Below the pieces are notes generated by a model, which did not search any database, was not told the origin of the DNA, and saw only the letters and a program-made list of their open reading frames with translations. A DNA stretch of 13,280 nt from NCBI GenBank assembly GCA_030428745.1, contig JAUIEG010000021.1, positions 1 through 13,280 of the forward strand. The letters run 5' to 3'. Origin of the DNA: Alphaproteobacteria bacterium (GTDB lineage Bacteria; Pseudomonadota; Alphaproteobacteria; Caulobacterales; Parvularculaceae). This document shows positions 12,399 to 13,280 of this stretch, in pieces; within the stretch, counting starts at the first letter, position 1, and each line of letters opens with the position of its first letter. Both the position numbers and the translations under genes were made by a program.

Positions 12399-13280
12399 AT
12401 GACCAAAACGCTTGGCGCGCTGCTGGACGATTTCAACGACTTTCACGCCTGGCTCATCCATTCGCAGACCTCCATCTGGGTGCTTCACGCCGTCTCGCGC
12501 TCGCAGGTCCTCAACCATCTGGGCGACGAACCGACGCCCATGGAGGACCTTGCGGCGCGCGCCGGTATAAAAACCGACATGCTGCGCCGCGTGATGAATT
12601 TTCTCGCCTCGCAGGAAGTCATCGAGATCGACAGCGAAGACCGCGTCATCCACACGGCGCGATCGCGCGCCTTTCAGGACCGCCAGGAAGCCGTGCGCTG
12701 GCTCAATGTGAATTTCCCGCCGGGCCTGAAACTGGATCAGGCCATGAAGACCGGCGTCGCCGCTTTCGAACATCATTACGGCCAGCCGGTCTTTGAGTAT
12801 CTCAGCGAAAGGCCGGCGGTTGCGGATGAATTCGGCAAGCTGATGTCGAGCATCACCAATGCTTTTGAGACCTTCATTTTCAGCCAGCATCAGTTCAAGC
12901 CCTTCACCCGCGCCGTCGATATTGGCGGCAGTCATGGACGGCTGATGACGCGCCTCCTGACCGAATATCCCTCGGCGAGGGGCGTCATTTTTGATCTGCC
13001 GGGCACGGCGGCGACGGCGGAAAAAAATCTGGCGTCCTCGCCTCTGAAGACCCGCATTGAAATTGTCGGCGGCGATTTTTTCAAAGCCGTGCCTGAAGGC
13101 GGCGATCTCTATCTGATGAAACAGATTCTCCATGACTGGGGCGATGAGGAATGCATCGCGATCCTGAAGAATATTCGCTCCGCCATCGTCGATGACGGCC
13201 GCCTCGCCATTATCGACTTTCTGTTGCCCGAAAAACCATCACCGCACCCCGGCTACGCGCTCGACATCAATATGATGAAC
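12399..13280 (+). CDS. COMT-type SAM-dependent O-methyltransferase (runs off window end)
   Basis: There are 294 codons before the window ends. Residues 1-90 form a winged-helix dimerisation region. The SAM-binding motif is AVDIGGSHGRLM (172-183), followed by FDLPG (198-202), IEIVGGDFF (220-228) and DLYLMKQILHDWGDEE (236-251). H245 is in the position of the catalytic histidine of plant caffeate-type and related bacterial O-methyltransferases, a family that includes CrtF and small-molecule methyltransferases of secondary metabolism. The ATG at 12399 is preceded by a strong GGGGGAGG. It follows the ABA4-like gene after 25 nt. The substrate is not readable from sequence. About 40-60 residues are expected to be missing. 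Confidence 0.92.
   Translation, partial: MTKTLGALLDDFNDFHAWLIHSQTSIWVLHAVSRSQVLNHLGDEPTPMEDLAARAGIKTDMLRRVMNFLASQEVIEIDSEDRVIHTARSRAFQDRQEAVRWLNVNFPPGLKLDQAMKTGVAAFEHHYGQPVFEYLSERPAVADEFGKLMSSITNAFETFIFSQHQFKPFTRAVDIGGSHGRLMTRLLTEYPSARGVIFDLPGTAATAEKNLASSPLKTRIEIVGGDFFKAVPEGGDLYLMKQILHDWGDEECIAILKNIRSAIVDDGRLAIIDFLLPEKPSPHPGYALDINMMN

Noticed and set aside
11473..12402. 309-codon plus-strand frame across the cupin and ABA4-like genes
   Set aside because: It covers the cupin antisense and the ABA4-like gene out of frame. Its composition is Arg/Gly-rich noise.
12318..13133. Long open frame (271 codons) on the minus strand opposite the O-methyltransferase
   Set aside because: It mirrors a clear methyltransferase with intact motifs, and its translation is rich in Arg, His and Gln without any family pattern. 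It is an antisense shadow from GC-rich codon use.
1..13280. Mobile element, prophage, CRISPR array, tRNA or rRNA
   Set aside because: No transposase or integrase, regular spaced repeats, or clover-leaf or rRNA-like stretch was seen.

Overview
The window is GC-rich, densely coded bacterial chromosome with no mobile element, rRNA, tRNA or CRISPR array that I can see. The gene families and the regulatory words point to an alphaproteobacterium: gpsA followed by a YciI-like gene, an Asp/Arg-rich secreted protein of a familiar alphaproteobacterial kind, a DUF7218/Rho_N-type small protein behind a sigma-EcfG-like promoter, and two full-consensus CtrA boxes (TTAA-N7-TTAAC), both in gene-start regions. 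A Hyphomonadales/Caulobacterales/Parvularculales-type organism is my inference and is not proven here.

Layout, left to right. A TetR-type regulator (minus, cut by the window edge) diverges from gpsA and a YciI-like gene (plus). A short region of nested inverted repeats separates these from a convergent single-pass membrane protein with four cysteines (minus), whose promoter region holds a CtrA box and a dyad. Next come argG and ppa (minus, 10 nt apart). Divergent from argG are two small, very charged proteins (plus) behind an EcfG-like promoter and ended by a clear intrinsic terminator. An Asp/Arg-rich secreted protein (minus) diverges from a secreted GIN-domain (DUF2807) protein with a strict 19-residue GSGD repeat (plus). 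After a 294-bp non-coding stretch comes a stand-alone receiver-domain response regulator (plus). It converges on a minus-strand block of fatty acid desaturase, periplasmic M20 amidohydrolase and nitronate monooxygenase. The last two are stop-to-start abutted.

Divergent from the desaturase, across a region with a perfect CtrA box and a separate perfect 14-bp palindrome, is a two-gene unit: a ribbon-helix-helix-like small protein overlapping an SRPBCC-domain protein by ATGA. It converges on a lipoprotein cupin (minus). The window ends with a TTG-initiated ABA4-like (DUF4281) membrane protein and a COMT-type O-methyltransferase (plus), which runs off the end.

Most genes are core metabolism (phospholipid precursor, arginine, pyrophosphate) mixed with envelope and stress accessories. 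I see no single large undescribed system. The most interesting points are the regulatory words placed where they would act: two CtrA boxes, one EcfG-like promoter, and a self-operator-like palindrome before the RHH/SRPBCC pair. The regular GSGD solenoid and the ABA4-like/O-methyltransferase pair also merit a look.
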